From positions 1 to 44,082 of the forward strand of contig NZ_FZOD01000077.1 in NCBI RefSeq assembly GCF_900188345.1: a DNA stretch of 44,082 nucleotides, in the 5' to 3' direction. A program made the translations under genes and the position numbers. Source of the stretch: Streptosporangium subroseum. GTDB lineage: Bacteria; Actinomycetota; Actinomycetes; Streptosporangiales; Streptosporangiaceae. Position 1 is the first letter of the stretch. Every line of letters begins with the position of its first letter. The notes under the pieces are model-generated. The model was not told where the DNA came from, did no database searches, and saw only the letters and a list, made by a program, of their open reading frames with translations. Shown here piece after piece: positions 8,696 to 16,238 of this stretch.

Positions 8696-9592
8696 TTACG
8701 GCTGACCGTGGGAAAGCTGTGGAAATTCGAGCCCTGGAGCCATTAGGTGTTCAGCTTTTTTCTCAACTTCTCTAAACCATGCCTCCCATTTAGAATCATG
8801 TCCCACTAAGGTATCTTGTAGAAGTTTGAAATCCTCTAGAAACTTTAATGTTTCGTCGCGGCTCCATGTACGGTTCTGTTCACCTTCGAGAACATTAACT
8901 ATGCGCTGAGCATTCTGCCATCTTCCTGGTTCTATTTGCCTATTCACATAAGCCCAGGTCGCGTCACGCCTAAGAAAGACGCGGACCGAATCGACGTCCG
9001 ACTCACTCTCGATTTTACGAGCAGTTTCCAAAACGCCAAGGTAAAAATGGTTATACGTATCGAGGCGGGGAATTCTGGAAGGAACCCACTCGGGCCCGGC
9101 TCCCAATACGTAACGTTTTAGGCAGCTAAGAAGACTAACTGCACTCGGTGTCGCCACAAAAACGACGTCGACTTCATAATCGGCGGCCTTAAACATCTTT
9201 ATCAAGCTCAAGGCGGCGAGTTCTCGACTTAAAGTGCCGTCGAATATGACAGATTGCCGATGTTCAATCAGGTAGCGGGCGGCTTTTTCGGTCCAGATGC
9301 GAGCATCGAAATTCGTGTAAAACGCGGCCGTTTCGTCATTTTCGATCTGTAATCTCTCATACTCCTTATGGTGAATTCGAAATAGATCGCAGCCGATCTC
9401 GGTTGCTGTTTTATTGCCAATCTTCTGCATGAGAGTTGACTTTCCAGCACCTGGCTGACCACCAAGAATCCAGACGCGAGGCTCTTCCGGGCCTAGATTT
9501 CGAGAAAGATATTGATCGACGATTATGTCATGGAAAATACGCTCATTTTCATCGGGCGTGAGCGCGTATTTTTCCTCTTCACTCTTGGCCAT
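8696..9592 (-). CDS. Zeta-toxin family kinase
   Basis: 298 residues. LTPDENERIFHDII at 11-24 followed by the P-loop GQPGAGKST (45-53) is the typical start of zeta toxins, which phosphorylate UDP-N-acetylglucosamine or related sugars and block wall synthesis. Further kinase features are the acidic/arginine segment YTNFDARIW and VIFDGTLS, a Walker-B-like strand. The C-terminal third (EGEQNRTWSRDETL...) is outside the core. GC is far below the neighbours: 24 of 60 bases at 8761-8820 by my count. It overlaps the upstream gene by 14 bases. The target sugar is not shown by the sequence. Confidence 0.85.
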   Translation of the reverse strand: MAKSEEEKYALTPDENERIFHDIIVDQYLSRNLGPEEPRVWILGGQPGAGKSTLMQKIGNKTATEIGCDLFRIHHKEYERLQIENDETAAFYTNFDARIWTEKAARYLIEHRQSVIFDGTLSRELAALSLIKMFKAADYEVDVVFVATPSAVSLLSCLKRYVLGAGPEWVPSRIPRLDTYNHFYLGVLETARKIESESDVDSVRVFLRRDATWAYVNRQIEPGRWQNAQRIVNVLEGEQNRTWSRDETLKFLEDFKLLQDTLVGHDSKWEAWFREVEKKAEHLMAPGLEFPQLSHGQP

Positions 9593-9920
9593 GATCTGAG
9601 GACTTTAGATTTTGAAGGACTACACGATAGTCCGTTACTGCCTTGGCCAATTCCTGTTGATCCGATTGGCGCAACAGGCGTTGCTTTTCGACGTATGAAT
9701 TTCGCTCTTCCGAGTAGCGCTTGATCGACACTCCTCCGGGATTCGAGGTCATCTCTTCGCCGATCCTCGCTGAATACCAAGCGAGGATATTGCCGAGGAG
9801 ATCATGTGCGAGTGAATAGTTCGGATCGATCTTGAGGGTGGACCCGCTTGGAGCTGGGGCTCCTCGTTTTGTGCAGGATTCGGTCGCCATGTCCTTACCT
9901 GCCTCTCCGTGAGCTTCCAT
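9579..9920 (-). CDS. Putative antitoxin or partner of the zeta toxin, 113 aa
   Basis: The stop lies inside the start of the zeta gene (14-base overlap), so they are translationally coupled in the usual antitoxin-first order. The product is small and charged. Residues about 30-60 (DPNYSLAHDLLGNILAWYSARIGEE) and 75-105 (YVEKQRLLRQSDQQELAKAV) look helical, as in epsilon-type antitoxins, but I see no sequence match to epsilon. An ATG at 9890 (MATESCTK) with AAGGAC directly before it is an alternative start giving 103 aa. The role rests on position. Confidence 0.6.
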   Translation of the reverse strand: MEAHGEAGKDMATESCTKRGAPAPSGSTLKIDPNYSLAHDLLGNILAWYSARIGEEMTSNPGGVSIKRYSEERNSYVEKQRLLRQSDQQELAKAVTDYRVVLQNLKSSDHGQE

Positions 9921-10282
9921 GCTTCTCTATCTCCAAGATACATAGCGGTTATAAGTGAGCTGCCCTGAAAGCTCGGCTGAGCCACCAAATCCTAATCATC
10001 TAGATAGCCCAGATTGCCTTACGTCCAAAATTCTTTGCCCAGATTTTACATATTCAAGATTTAAGTTGCATCCCGCCTGTTTTACGCCAAATCTAGGCTC
10101 TAGAACTTCAAGGATAGAGCGCCAGGCCTTAGAGATCACTTTGGAGCGGCCTGGGAGAGGTGTCGCTGCCGGATTACTTGCCCTGGAATCCGCTTACTGG
10201 AGGGGTGCATCGACCTAAGGGGACGATCAGTCGGGTTCCTGTCTAAGTCGAGGGCTCACCCTGTCCGTTGGCATCTGCCTTA
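9921..10282. other. AT-rich intergenic region
   Basis: About 360 bases of low GC upstream of the toxin module. It probably contains that module's promoter. A frame on the plus strand (9955-10218) has no ribosome site and an odd composition, and I do not accept it. No repeat or hairpin stands out. Confidence 0.45.
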
Positions 10283-10600
10283 CTAACGGAACTCTGCGGG
10301 ATCGAGTCTGGCGCTGCTCTGGCCCCACACGATGACGTTGTGGTCGAGTCCTGCGAGTTCGTGGGTGAGCCGCAGTTGGGTTTCGAGGCGCCTTTGCGGG
10401 CCGTAGACGATGCCGGGCTGCACGCCCGCCACGTGTATGCGGCCGGTCGCCGTCGGCTCCGGCTGCAGTATTCCGTAGCCGACCGCGGCTGCGGCCAAGG
10501 CGACGGCGGCTCCTCCGCTGGCCAGTCGAGTGCGGAGCATGGCGCCGGTGATCAGGAGGGCAAGGAGGCGGAGACCCCAGCGGACCAGTATGGAGAGCAT
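10283..10600 (-). CDS. Small membrane-anchored protein, 105 aa
   Basis: Begins MLSILVRWGLRLLALLITGAM and has a second hydrophobic stretch (GGAAVALAAAAVGYGIL) at about 28-46, then a polar C-terminal domain of about 55 residues. Two membrane helices or a signal anchor are likely. Family not recognised. Codon use has the GC bias expected for this genome, unlike the toxin module next to it. Confidence 0.45.
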   Translation of the reverse strand: MLSILVRWGLRLLALLITGAMLRTRLASGGAAVALAAAAVGYGILQPEPTATGRIHVAGVQPGIVYGPQRRLETQLRLTHELAGLDHNVIVWGQSSARLDPAEFR

Positions 10601-10699
10601 GTCATCGGGCTATCCAGGCAGGTACCGGCGAACCTATCGGCGGCCACGGTAAGGCGAACGGCCCCTGTGGATCGGCCGCTCCCGTCATGCCTGCCGGTC

Positions 10700-10885
10700 A
10701 TGGACACACCATCCGACAGCCTGCCGGTTGTTGTCGTTATCGAGGGTATCGAATACACCGGCGACGACCGGATCCTGGTCGACCAGAACGAGTTCGCGCC
10801 AGACCGCTGCCAGCTGCGCATCGCAGGCGACGTTGACGGCTCCGGAGTATCGGTGGTGATCGTCGCCGAAAAGACCTGTTCATGA
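10700..10885 (+). CDS. Small hypothetical protein, 61 aa
   Basis: ATG 10700 opens a frame with alternating hydrophobic and polar residues (SLPVVVVIEGIEYTGDDR, later GDVDGSGVSVVIVAEKTCS), suggesting a small beta-rich fold. The ribosome site is weak (GCCGG only). It runs divergent from the membrane-protein gene on the other strand. No family recognised. Confidence 0.35.
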   Translation: MDTPSDSLPVVVVIEGIEYTGDDRILVDQNEFAPDRCQLRIAGDVDGSGVSVVIVAEKTCS

Positions 10886-11048
10886 ATGGATCTTTTAGCG
10901 ACAGCCTTTCCTGGGGCGGCGATGAGCACAACGCGATCGTCGAGACGGGTGAAAGTCGCAGTCAGGATGATCGAGCGAATCGGTTGCAGCGATCTCTCGC
11001 AAGTCGCATTGTTGCTCTACGTAATAGTGACTTCACAGGAGGTGGTTC

Positions 11049-11120
11049 ATGTTGGCCGGAATGATGACCATCGCGTCGCTGATGGCGAGCTATCCCAACC
11101 CGTTGTACTTCGGCGGCTGA
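11049..11120 (+). CDS. Possible 23-residue hydrophobic peptide with a perfect ribosome site
   Basis: AGGAGGT at 11037-11043 lies five bases before the ATG at 11049, an ideal ribosome site for this genome. The product is Met-rich and hydrophobic, starts MLAGMMTIASL and ends in NPLYFGG before TGA. Nothing longer in another frame explains the site. It could be a small membrane peptide, a peptide toxin or signal precursor, or chance. No homologue is known to me. Confidence 0.3.
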   Translation: MLAGMMTIASLMASYPNPLYFGG

Positions 11121-11191
11121 TCGGCCGCTGATGACGGCGCCCTCGATGCCGGGGCTCGGGGGCGCAGCGATGAGGAGGCCGCGACCGTGTG

Positions 11192-11545
11192 TCAAGAGGC
11201 GTCCGGGGGTGTCTCCAAGTTGAGTCGTCGCTCCACGTTCGCCAGGACAGCAGCAACCATTGCCTCCGGATCGTATCCGGGCATCGGACCGAGCCGGTCG
11301 CGAAGCTGATCGGCGAGTTCGCCAGCTAGCTCGGCGAGCGGCTCATCGCCAAGGACCGTGGCCAATTCGTCCAGCAGACGCGCCATCGCGTCGCCCTCGT
11401 GCCAATTTAACAGTGGCTGCTGCAGCAACGGCAGATGCCGGGCCGAGTCGACTTGAGCTGCCAAGACATTGGCCAGATTCATGCGTGCGGCCCGAACTGA
11501 AGGGCTCTCTGCCGCCTGTAACCAGTTGGGTGTGCGGTCAGTCAC
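11192..11545 (-). CDS. Hypothetical cytoplasmic protein, 117 aa
   Basis: GTG at 11545 is chosen because GGGAGG lies six bases upstream; the frame could extend 13 codons further without a site. The product is alpha-helical in character, with leucine/alanine-rich amphipathic stretches (ARLLDELATVLGDEPLAELA, LADQLRDRLG), and has no membrane span. No known domain is recognised. It sits between two integration scars, so it may be cargo of a former element. Confidence 0.5.
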   Translation of the reverse strand: MTDRTPNWLQAAESPSVRAARMNLANVLAAQVDSARHLPLLQQPLLNWHEGDAMARLLDELATVLGDEPLAELAGELADQLRDRLGPMPGYDPEAMVAAVLANVERRLNLETPPDAS

Positions 11546-11763
11546 TGCAACCTCCCTAGCTGTCAAGCGAGCGGGGCCGATCACCGCCCCTACTGGTTGT
11601 AGCTCATCAGATTACGTAGGGTCATATATTCTTCGCACCCTGTTATGTGATTTGTCGATGGGACATCAAGATCTCAGAGCCCCAGCATGGCTGCCTGTGG
11701 GCAATCGACTGCTGGCCCCTACAAGGTCGGATTGATGGGCCATGCCATAGCTCAGGGAGAGAA

Positions 11764-11818
11764 GCGCTGTACAGCAGCCGATACAGCAACACCGCCTTAC
11801 ACGATCACACGCCACCGA
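11764..11818 (+). repeat. 55-bp dispersed repeat, copy 2
   Basis: Near-identical to 7816-7870 and followed, like it, after 52 bases by a tRNA 3' half. GTACAGCA at 11769 and ATACAGCA at 11781 are again twelve bases apart. Flanks outside the repeat are unrelated to copy 1, so it is a conserved element end and not a large duplication. Confidence 0.85.
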
Positions 11819-11870
11819 CCCGCAACCACCACCTGAGCAGGGCGGGCTCCTGCTGACGGGGCATCTGCCC

Positions 11871-11918
11871 TTGCCTACGGATCAGAAGGTTGGGGTTTCG
11901 AGTACCTCCGGCTGCACA
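11871..11918 (+). other. 3' half of a tRNA-Arg(ACG)-like gene, probable attachment-site remnant
   Basis: CTACGGA at 11875-11881 fits the anticodon loop of tRNA-Arg with anticodon ACG. It is followed by AGAAGG, a T arm (GGGGTTTCGAGTACC, near the canonical GGGGGTTCGAGTCCC) and an acceptor-like CTCCGGCTGCACA. The 5' half is missing. With the 55-bp repeat upstream and an integrase tail downstream it marks a tRNA-targeting integration junction. Confidence 0.65.
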
Positions 11919-11923
11919 GATGC

Positions 11924-11966
11924 AAGAAGGCCCCTGAACAGGCATTACGCCATCAGGGGCCTTCTT
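11924..11966. terminator. Hairpin terminator with 14-bp perfect stem
   Basis: AAGAAGGCCCCTGA at 11924-11937 pairs exactly with TCAGGGGCCTTCTT at 11953-11966 around a 15-base loop. It lies just after the tRNA fragment and before the integrase tail on the opposite strand. It is symmetric, so it can stop transcription from either side. Confidence 0.8.
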
Positions 11967-11977
11967 CGTTGTGGTGT

Positions 11978-12150
11978 TCAACCGGTCTCTTCGGTGTCGG
12001 TGAGAGCCAACCTGGGAGCCAAAGGCACCGCTCTGCCCAGGAGAGTCCCGGAAACGGCCTCCGTCACCGCGCGCTTGTCTCCCTCCATCAGATGTCCGTA
12101 GACATCCTTGGTGATCGCGATGCTCACGCGCCCGAGGGCGTCGGACCGGG
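11978..12150 (-). pseudogene. Tyrosine integrase C-terminal remnant
   Basis: The minus strand encodes SIAITKDVYGHLMEGDKR, the active-site tyrosine region of phage-type tyrosine recombinases, followed by a normal integrase tail to TGA at 11978. The upstream LGH motif reads LGR, so a catalytic histidine is lost. Beyond about 12150 the homology ends and no R-H-x-x-R segment is found. The fragment lies next to a tRNA 3' half, where int genes of actinomycete integrative elements normally sit. Confidence 0.8.
12001..12021 (+). repeat. Paired direct repeat TGRGAGCCA, 12-bp spacing
   Basis: TGAGAGCCA at 12001 and TGGGAGCCA at 12013 lie within the integrase tail. The same pair with the same spacing occurs at 16106/16118. 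Spacing and location suggest integrase arm-type sites. Confidence 0.6.
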
Positions 12151-12321
12151 GGACAAGGTGGCGTGCTGCTGATGGTGTTCGTGTTGCCGACTTGACGGTG
12201 TCCGGCTCATCGCTGGCCAAAACGCCGGGGTGAGCCGCTCTCCTTATCCCGTCGAGGTGCGTAGGGCGCGACTCGAGGCCAGGCCGCCAAGACCGTGCGG
12301 AAGACACAAACTGCAATCGAC

Positions 12322-12333
12322 TCCAAATTTGGA
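12322..12333. promoter_or_regulatory. Palindrome TCCAAATTTGGA and leaderless promoter of the TetR gene
   Basis: A perfect 12-bp palindrome sits directly before a TAGACT (12335-12340) that fits a -10 element. The ATG of the TetR gene begins six bases after it and no ribosome site is present, so the mRNA is probably leaderless. GACTCCA occurs at 12319 and again at 12337. Such placement fits autorepression by the TetR protein. Confidence 0.55.
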
Positions 12334-12346
12334 ATAGACTCCACAT

Positions 12347-12985
12347 ATGTCTGAAGGGCTGCGCGAGCGCAAGAAGCGACAGACCCGGCAACGCATCTCC
12401 GATGTGGCCATCGGCCTGTTCGTCGCGCACGGCTTCGACAACGTCACGATCGCCGAGGTCGCCGCGGCCGCCGAGGTGTCGGTCAACACCGTCTACAACT
12501 ACTTCCAGGCCAAAGAGGACCTCGTCCTGCCGCCGGAGGAGGCCTCACCGCAGCGGCTGGCCGACATCGTGCGCGAGCGCCGGCCCGGCCAGTCGGCGGC
12601 CGATGCGATCCTGGCGCGGCTGCGGCAGGAGGTGCGCGGGCGTGAGCGCAGGCTCGGGCTGAGCGAGGGGTTCGGCCGCGTGCTGGAGATGATGCGGGCC
12701 GCGCCCACGCTGACCGCCCGGCTGGAACAACTCGCCCACCAGATGATCGCCGAGCTGGCCGATCAGCTGGTCCAGGAGACCGGCGCCACGCCCGGTGACC
12801 CGCTGCCGCGGGCTGTCGCCTGGCAGCTTGGGAGCCTGCACAGCATGGTCCTGTCGGAGATCGGCAGCCGGACCGCAGCCGGCCAGCGGCCAGGTGCTAT
12901 CGCCGCGAAAGTGCTGGAGCTGATCGACGCCGTGGAGGAACTCATGGGGAAGCGCCTGCTCGGCTATGCCGTACGAGAGGAATGA
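12347..12985 (+). CDS. TetR-family transcriptional regulator
   Basis: 212 residues. The N-terminal DNA-binding domain is complete: RQRISDVAIGLFVAHGFDNV then TIAEVAAAAEVSVNTVYNYF, with the recognition helix at about 43-52. The remaining 150 residues are the helical ligand-binding and dimer domain. Start at ATG 12347, apparently leaderless. It is followed four bases after its stop by a DUF6204-type gene, probably co-transcribed. The effector is unknown. A palindrome over its own promoter suggests it represses itself. Confidence 0.9.
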   Translation: MSEGLRERKKRQTRQRISDVAIGLFVAHGFDNVTIAEVAAAAEVSVNTVYNYFQAKEDLVLPPEEASPQRLADIVRERRPGQSAADAILARLRQEVRGRERRLGLSEGFGRVLEMMRAAPTLTARLEQLAHQMIAELADQLVQETGATPGDPLPRAVAWQLGSLHSMVLSEIGSRTAAGQRPGAIAAKVLELIDAVEELMGKRLLGYAVREE

Positions 12986-12989
12986 GCAG

Positions 12990-13286
12990 TTGTTCAGGGT
13001 AACGATCAGAGGGAAGTTCACCGGGCTCGACGACGCCGGGCGGGCCGCCGTCCTGGCCGCAGGCGGCACCGCTTATACCGAGGCCGGAACCTTCACCCAT
13101 GATCAGAGCGTGACGGTCTTCACCTTCCGCTGCCAGGTGCCGGCAGGCCCGGACGACGGCCAGGACGAGGCGGCGCTTGGCGCGATGGTCGCGCTGGAGG
13201 CGCACGGGCACCCGCATGAGATCTTGCACCTCGCGGTGACCGACATGCGCGACATCAAGATTCGTCCCAAGGGGCGCCGGATGTGA
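12990..13286 (+). CDS. DUF6204-like small protein
   Basis: I choose TTG 12990 (product starts LFRVTIRGKFTGLDD) because GAGAGG lies six to eight bases before it and family members begin at this point; ATG 12966 inside the TetR gene would add eight residues. The FRVTxRGxFxGLDD start and the later VTVFTFRCQVP strand resemble the DUF6204 family, beta-rich proteins of unknown function common in actinomycetes. Family assignment is from memory. Coupled to the TetR gene. Confidence 0.65.
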   Translation: MFRVTIRGKFTGLDDAGRAAVLAAGGTAYTEAGTFTHDQSVTVFTFRCQVPAGPDDGQDEAALGAMVALEAHGHPHEILHLAVTDMRDIKIRPKGRRM

Positions 13287-13439
13287 CCGACGAGCCAGGG
13301 CAGGACATGGATTCCGTCCCACCGCAGTCCAAAAGCGCTGCTACTTCTCAGCGACATCGCCTACTCCTACAAATGATCGCTGTCACCGCCGATCGACAAA
13401 CGCTGTCGCTGCTCGCCTACAGAACCACCGGAGTATCGG

Positions 13440-13748
13440 TCACTGCCGGCGAACTCGTTTTTTCATGGCCAGCACCAGGTATCCCGCCAAGGGGACAACC
13501 GCGAGGAGGGTGAAGGCGAGCACCAGCCATGATGCCCAGTTCATGACCTGAGGCAGGGTAGTCATGACCACGAAAGTGGCCATCGACAGGAATGACCAGG
13601 CAACCGGCCGTGCCGGGCGTTGATCGTACCGGTGATACCAGTTGGGCAACCGGTTGGTCTTCAGTATGAAGAGGCCATGCGCACCGATCGCGCAGCCAAG
13701 CAGGAGAGCGGCCCACCCAAGGATGCTCGCTGCCATGTGCAAGGTCAT
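13440..13748 (-). CDS. Four-helix small membrane protein, 102 aa
   Basis: ATG 13748 with GGAGA eight bases upstream; a longer frame to 13814 lacks such a site. Hydrophobic stretches at about 5-25 (ASILGWAALLLGCAIGAHGLF), 45-62 and 70-92 indicate three or four membrane helices, and the tail is basic (KKRVRRQ). Family not recognised. It lies downstream of the beta-propeller gene on the same strand, 165 bases away, and may share its transcript. Confidence 0.55.
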   Translation of the reverse strand: MTLHMAASILGWAALLLGCAIGAHGLFILKTNRLPNWYHRYDQRPARPVAWSFLSMATFVVMTTLPQVMNWASWLVLAFTLLAVVPLAGYLVLAMKKRVRRQ

Positions 13749-13913
13749 CCGGTCGTCTCCGCTGCTCGGGGGCTGAACAACTGGATGCACATGGACCGGC
13801 TCGCCGCCCAGCACGGCAGCGGCGACGAGACCACGGCGCCGGCGGAGTCCGAGCAGGAAGAACTGGCCCGGCTACGGCGAGAGAAAACCGATCTTTCTGC
13901 ACCGCACTGAGAG

Positions 13914-14888
13914 TCATCCTGACAAGTGGCTGGGCGTGTAGACCAGGCTGACCCATGCTCGCGTGGCTTTCTCCGTGAAACTTGCCAGCACACGGGTGAT
14001 CTCGCCGTTTAGGCCGATCACTACCGCCCGGGTACCGTCGTCGTCGCTGACCATGAGGGACAGATGCCGATCGTCCCACCATCCGATCGTCGACCGCATC
14101 CCCTTGTCACTGACACGCTTGACCAGCTTGCCGGACTTGAAGTCCCACAGGCAGTAGTTCGAGGCATTCGCCGACAGGCACAGTGTGAGGAGTTGCCTGC
14201 CCGAGGGCGAGAACGAATCCTGGCCCTGCATGAAGCCGATCTTGCGTAGCGTGCGATGTGTGCGTCCGTCCTGCCGGTACACACGGACTCCGGCGTACGG
14301 GTCCCCGATGCCGGCGACCAGATATTTGCCGTCCGGAGTCCACTGAAAGGACGAGGGCGGGTCGACGCCGCGGACCATGACGGCCTTCGAGGTGCCGGTT
14401 ACGGTGTCAACGATAACAAAACCGACGGTGTCGATCTCATCCTTCTGGATGCTGAGGACGAGTTTGCGACCATCACGTGCCCACATGGGCGTAGTGGCGT
14501 TCAGGGGTTTCCGTACGGTACTGATGCGCTTGGCTTTGCCCGCGCTGTCAAAGATGACAACGGAGTTGAACGCCCCGGGAGAGGCGTAGGGCACGCCCGC
14601 GACTTTTCCGCCTTTCGGCGCCGGTTCGAGCTCGCCGTACCCTTTCTTCGCCGCGAAGGAGAGCCCACCGGACGAGCGGAGATAGGCGGCGCGGCGGGAT
14701 GATGACACCTCCTTGCTGAAGGCGGTCACCCGCCACGGATCGCCGTTCTGTTCATGCAGTACGACGCCGGCTTCGGACACCTCGATGTCGGCGTTGATGA
14801 GCTGCTGGGCAGATGCGGGAATGGCGGTGACCGTGGACAGAAGCAGGCTCACAGATAGCACGCCGCGTAACAGAAGGGAGCGGATCAC
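13914..14888 (-). CDS. Secreted or membrane-anchored beta-propeller-like protein
   Basis: From GTG 14888 the product has 324 residues with a signal peptide (SLLLRGVLSVSLLLSTVTAI then PASAQ, a likely cleavage site near 27). The body contains repeated WD40/TolB-like blades: PMWARDGRKLVLSI, FQWTPDGKYLVAGI, DSFSPSGRQLLTLC and WWDDRHLSLMVSDDDG. Such propellers bind peptides or partner proteins outside the cell. No enzyme domain is visible. A start further upstream (15068) would bury the signal peptide and is less likely. No clear ribosome site was found. Confidence 0.65.
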   Translation of the reverse strand: MIRSLLLRGVLSVSLLLSTVTAIPASAQQLINADIEVSEAGVVLHEQNGDPWRVTAFSKEVSSSRRAAYLRSSGGLSFAAKKGYGELEPAPKGGKVAGVPYASPGAFNSVVIFDSAGKAKRISTVRKPLNATTPMWARDGRKLVLSIQKDEIDTVGFVIVDTVTGTSKAVMVRGVDPPSSFQWTPDGKYLVAGIGDPYAGVRVYRQDGRTHRTLRKIGFMQGQDSFSPSGRQLLTLCLSANASNYCLWDFKSGKLVKRVSDKGMRSTIGWWDDRHLSLMVSDDDGTRAVVIGLNGEITRVLASFTEKATRAWVSLVYTPSHLSG

Positions 14889-15377
14889 GATGGCAGCATA
14901 GAGAAAGATCGTAATCTGTGAAGGCGTCCGAGTCAGGCTCGCGCTGTCCTTGACGTGATCCACCAGGCTCGCGTGGAGATGGGGAGAAGCGGCGAACCGA
15001 GGATAAGGGCCGCTGCGCGAACGGGACGCCGCATTGAAGATTCGGAATATGTGCGGAACGCTGAGCAATATTCAGCGATCGACACGGTGCCTGTGTGCAG
15101 GTGGCGGCGACCGCAGCCAGCAAAGGCTCGCCCCACTTCTCATTCGACAATCATGGACCCGGCCGGCTGAGGACATGGCCGGCACCTCGGATGACGACCT
15201 CCAGCGGAGAGCCGGTGTCGAAGCATCGGTTGAGAGACTCGATGAGAGGCGAAGCGTACTCAGGGACGGCCTCCGGCGCGCATCTCTCCGTGACGCGCAT
15301 GAAACCACCAGGTCGCGCTGGAGCCATCCGACGAATGACGGCTGGGCCGTGTGATGTGGGGCGAGCATTATGGTCGG
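14889..15377. other. Intergenic region, no gene seen
   Basis: 490 bases between two divergent genes. Frames on either strand are short, mutually overlapping and without ribosome sites. No strong hairpin or repeat is visible. It should hold the promoters of the propeller gene and of the acetyltransferase gene. Confidence 0.45.
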
Positions 15378-15905
15378 ATGCCAGAACTGATCAATCCAAC
15401 TACCAGACTGCGGACGTCGTTCCTGGCCGCGGTGACCGAGTTTCGCGCAGACCGCGACTACCCGGTTCCCTGGTTCGTCACCGACGTCGACCCGCAGGCT
15501 CTACATGCCCCGTCGGCCTTCGCTGCGTATGTCACGCGCGTGCTGGGCGAGCGGGAGGAAGCGGCCGCGCAAGCGATCGGGTTCGTGCCGATGACGACGC
15601 TGTGGTGGGCTGAAGGCGAGCGACTGCTGGGCAGGTTGGCGATCCGCCACCGGCTCATTCCGGCCTTGGAGAAGGCTGGGGGCCACATCGGCTACGACGT
15701 ACGGCCCAGCGCACGGTGGCAGGGGCATGCGACCGCGATGCTCGCCGCAGCATTGCCGATTGCCCGTTCGCTCGGCATTGCCGAGGCGCTGTTGACGTGC
15801 GACGACACGAATACGGCGTCCCAGCGGGTGATCGAGGCGAACGGTGGCCGGTTCGTCGATATGGCCGGGCAAAAGCGCCGCTACTGGGTGCCAACGCGTT
15901 CTTGA
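15378..15905 (+). CDS. GNAT-family N-acetyltransferase
   Basis: From ATG 15378 (MPELINPTTRL) the product has 175 residues; the frame opens at 15351 but that start has no ribosome site. The acetyl-CoA-binding motif A is clear: YDVRPSARWQGHATAMLAAA near residues 105-125. Motif B follows: LLTCDDTNTASQRVIEANGG. This pattern matches the GNAT proteins that acetylate small molecules or protein N-termini. Substrate unknown. It stands alone, with att-like scars about 160 bp downstream. Confidence 0.85.
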   Translation: MPELINPTTRLRTSFLAAVTEFRADRDYPVPWFVTDVDPQALHAPSAFAAYVTRVLGEREEAAAQAIGFVPMTTLWWAEGERLLGRLAIRHRLIPALEKAGGHIGYDVRPSARWQGHATAMLAAALPIARSLGIAEALLTCDDTNTASQRVIEANGGRFVDMAGQKRRYWVPTRS

Positions 15906-16070
15906 GACTGTCAGTAGGCGGTGGCTTCGGCGACTTTCCGCATGGGACACCTCGCCGTCGTGCTGAGGGTGGTTCTACGGTGTATCACGGGTATGCGCGG
16001 GATGATCTTCTTGGACAATGCCGAGACGGAGTCCGTATGACGAGGTCGGAGACGCAGCACAATCGAGAAC

Positions 16071-16126
16071 AGCGGTCCGCTGTAAAACCGTCGGCACTCC
16101 GATTCTGGGAGCCAACTTGGGAGCCA
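16071..16126 (+). other. Attachment-site-like scar: tRNA-Tyr-like anticodon arm plus paired repeats
   Basis: AGCGGT...CTGTAAAACCGTCGGC at 16071-16095 matches the anticodon arm of actinobacterial tRNA-Tyr (loop CTGTAAA) apart from a 3-base insertion. Eleven bases later TGGGAGCCA occurs at 16106 and 16118, the same 12-bp-spaced pair found in the integrase tail at 12001. Neither a 5' tRNA half nor a T arm is present. Interpreted as an old att core with arm sites. Confidence 0.45.
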
Positions 16127-16238
16127 CCAAGCCGTACGCCCCTGGACTGAGCCGGATTGATACGAACAGACGGATCGTTCGCGACCTGCCCGGCGAACCG
16201 GCCTGAACGTCCCTGGACATCGTTTGGGGATCTACGGA

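Noticed and set aside
9955..10218. 87-codon plus-strand frame in AT-rich DNA
   Set aside because: Pro/Cys-rich, no ribosome site, no domain.
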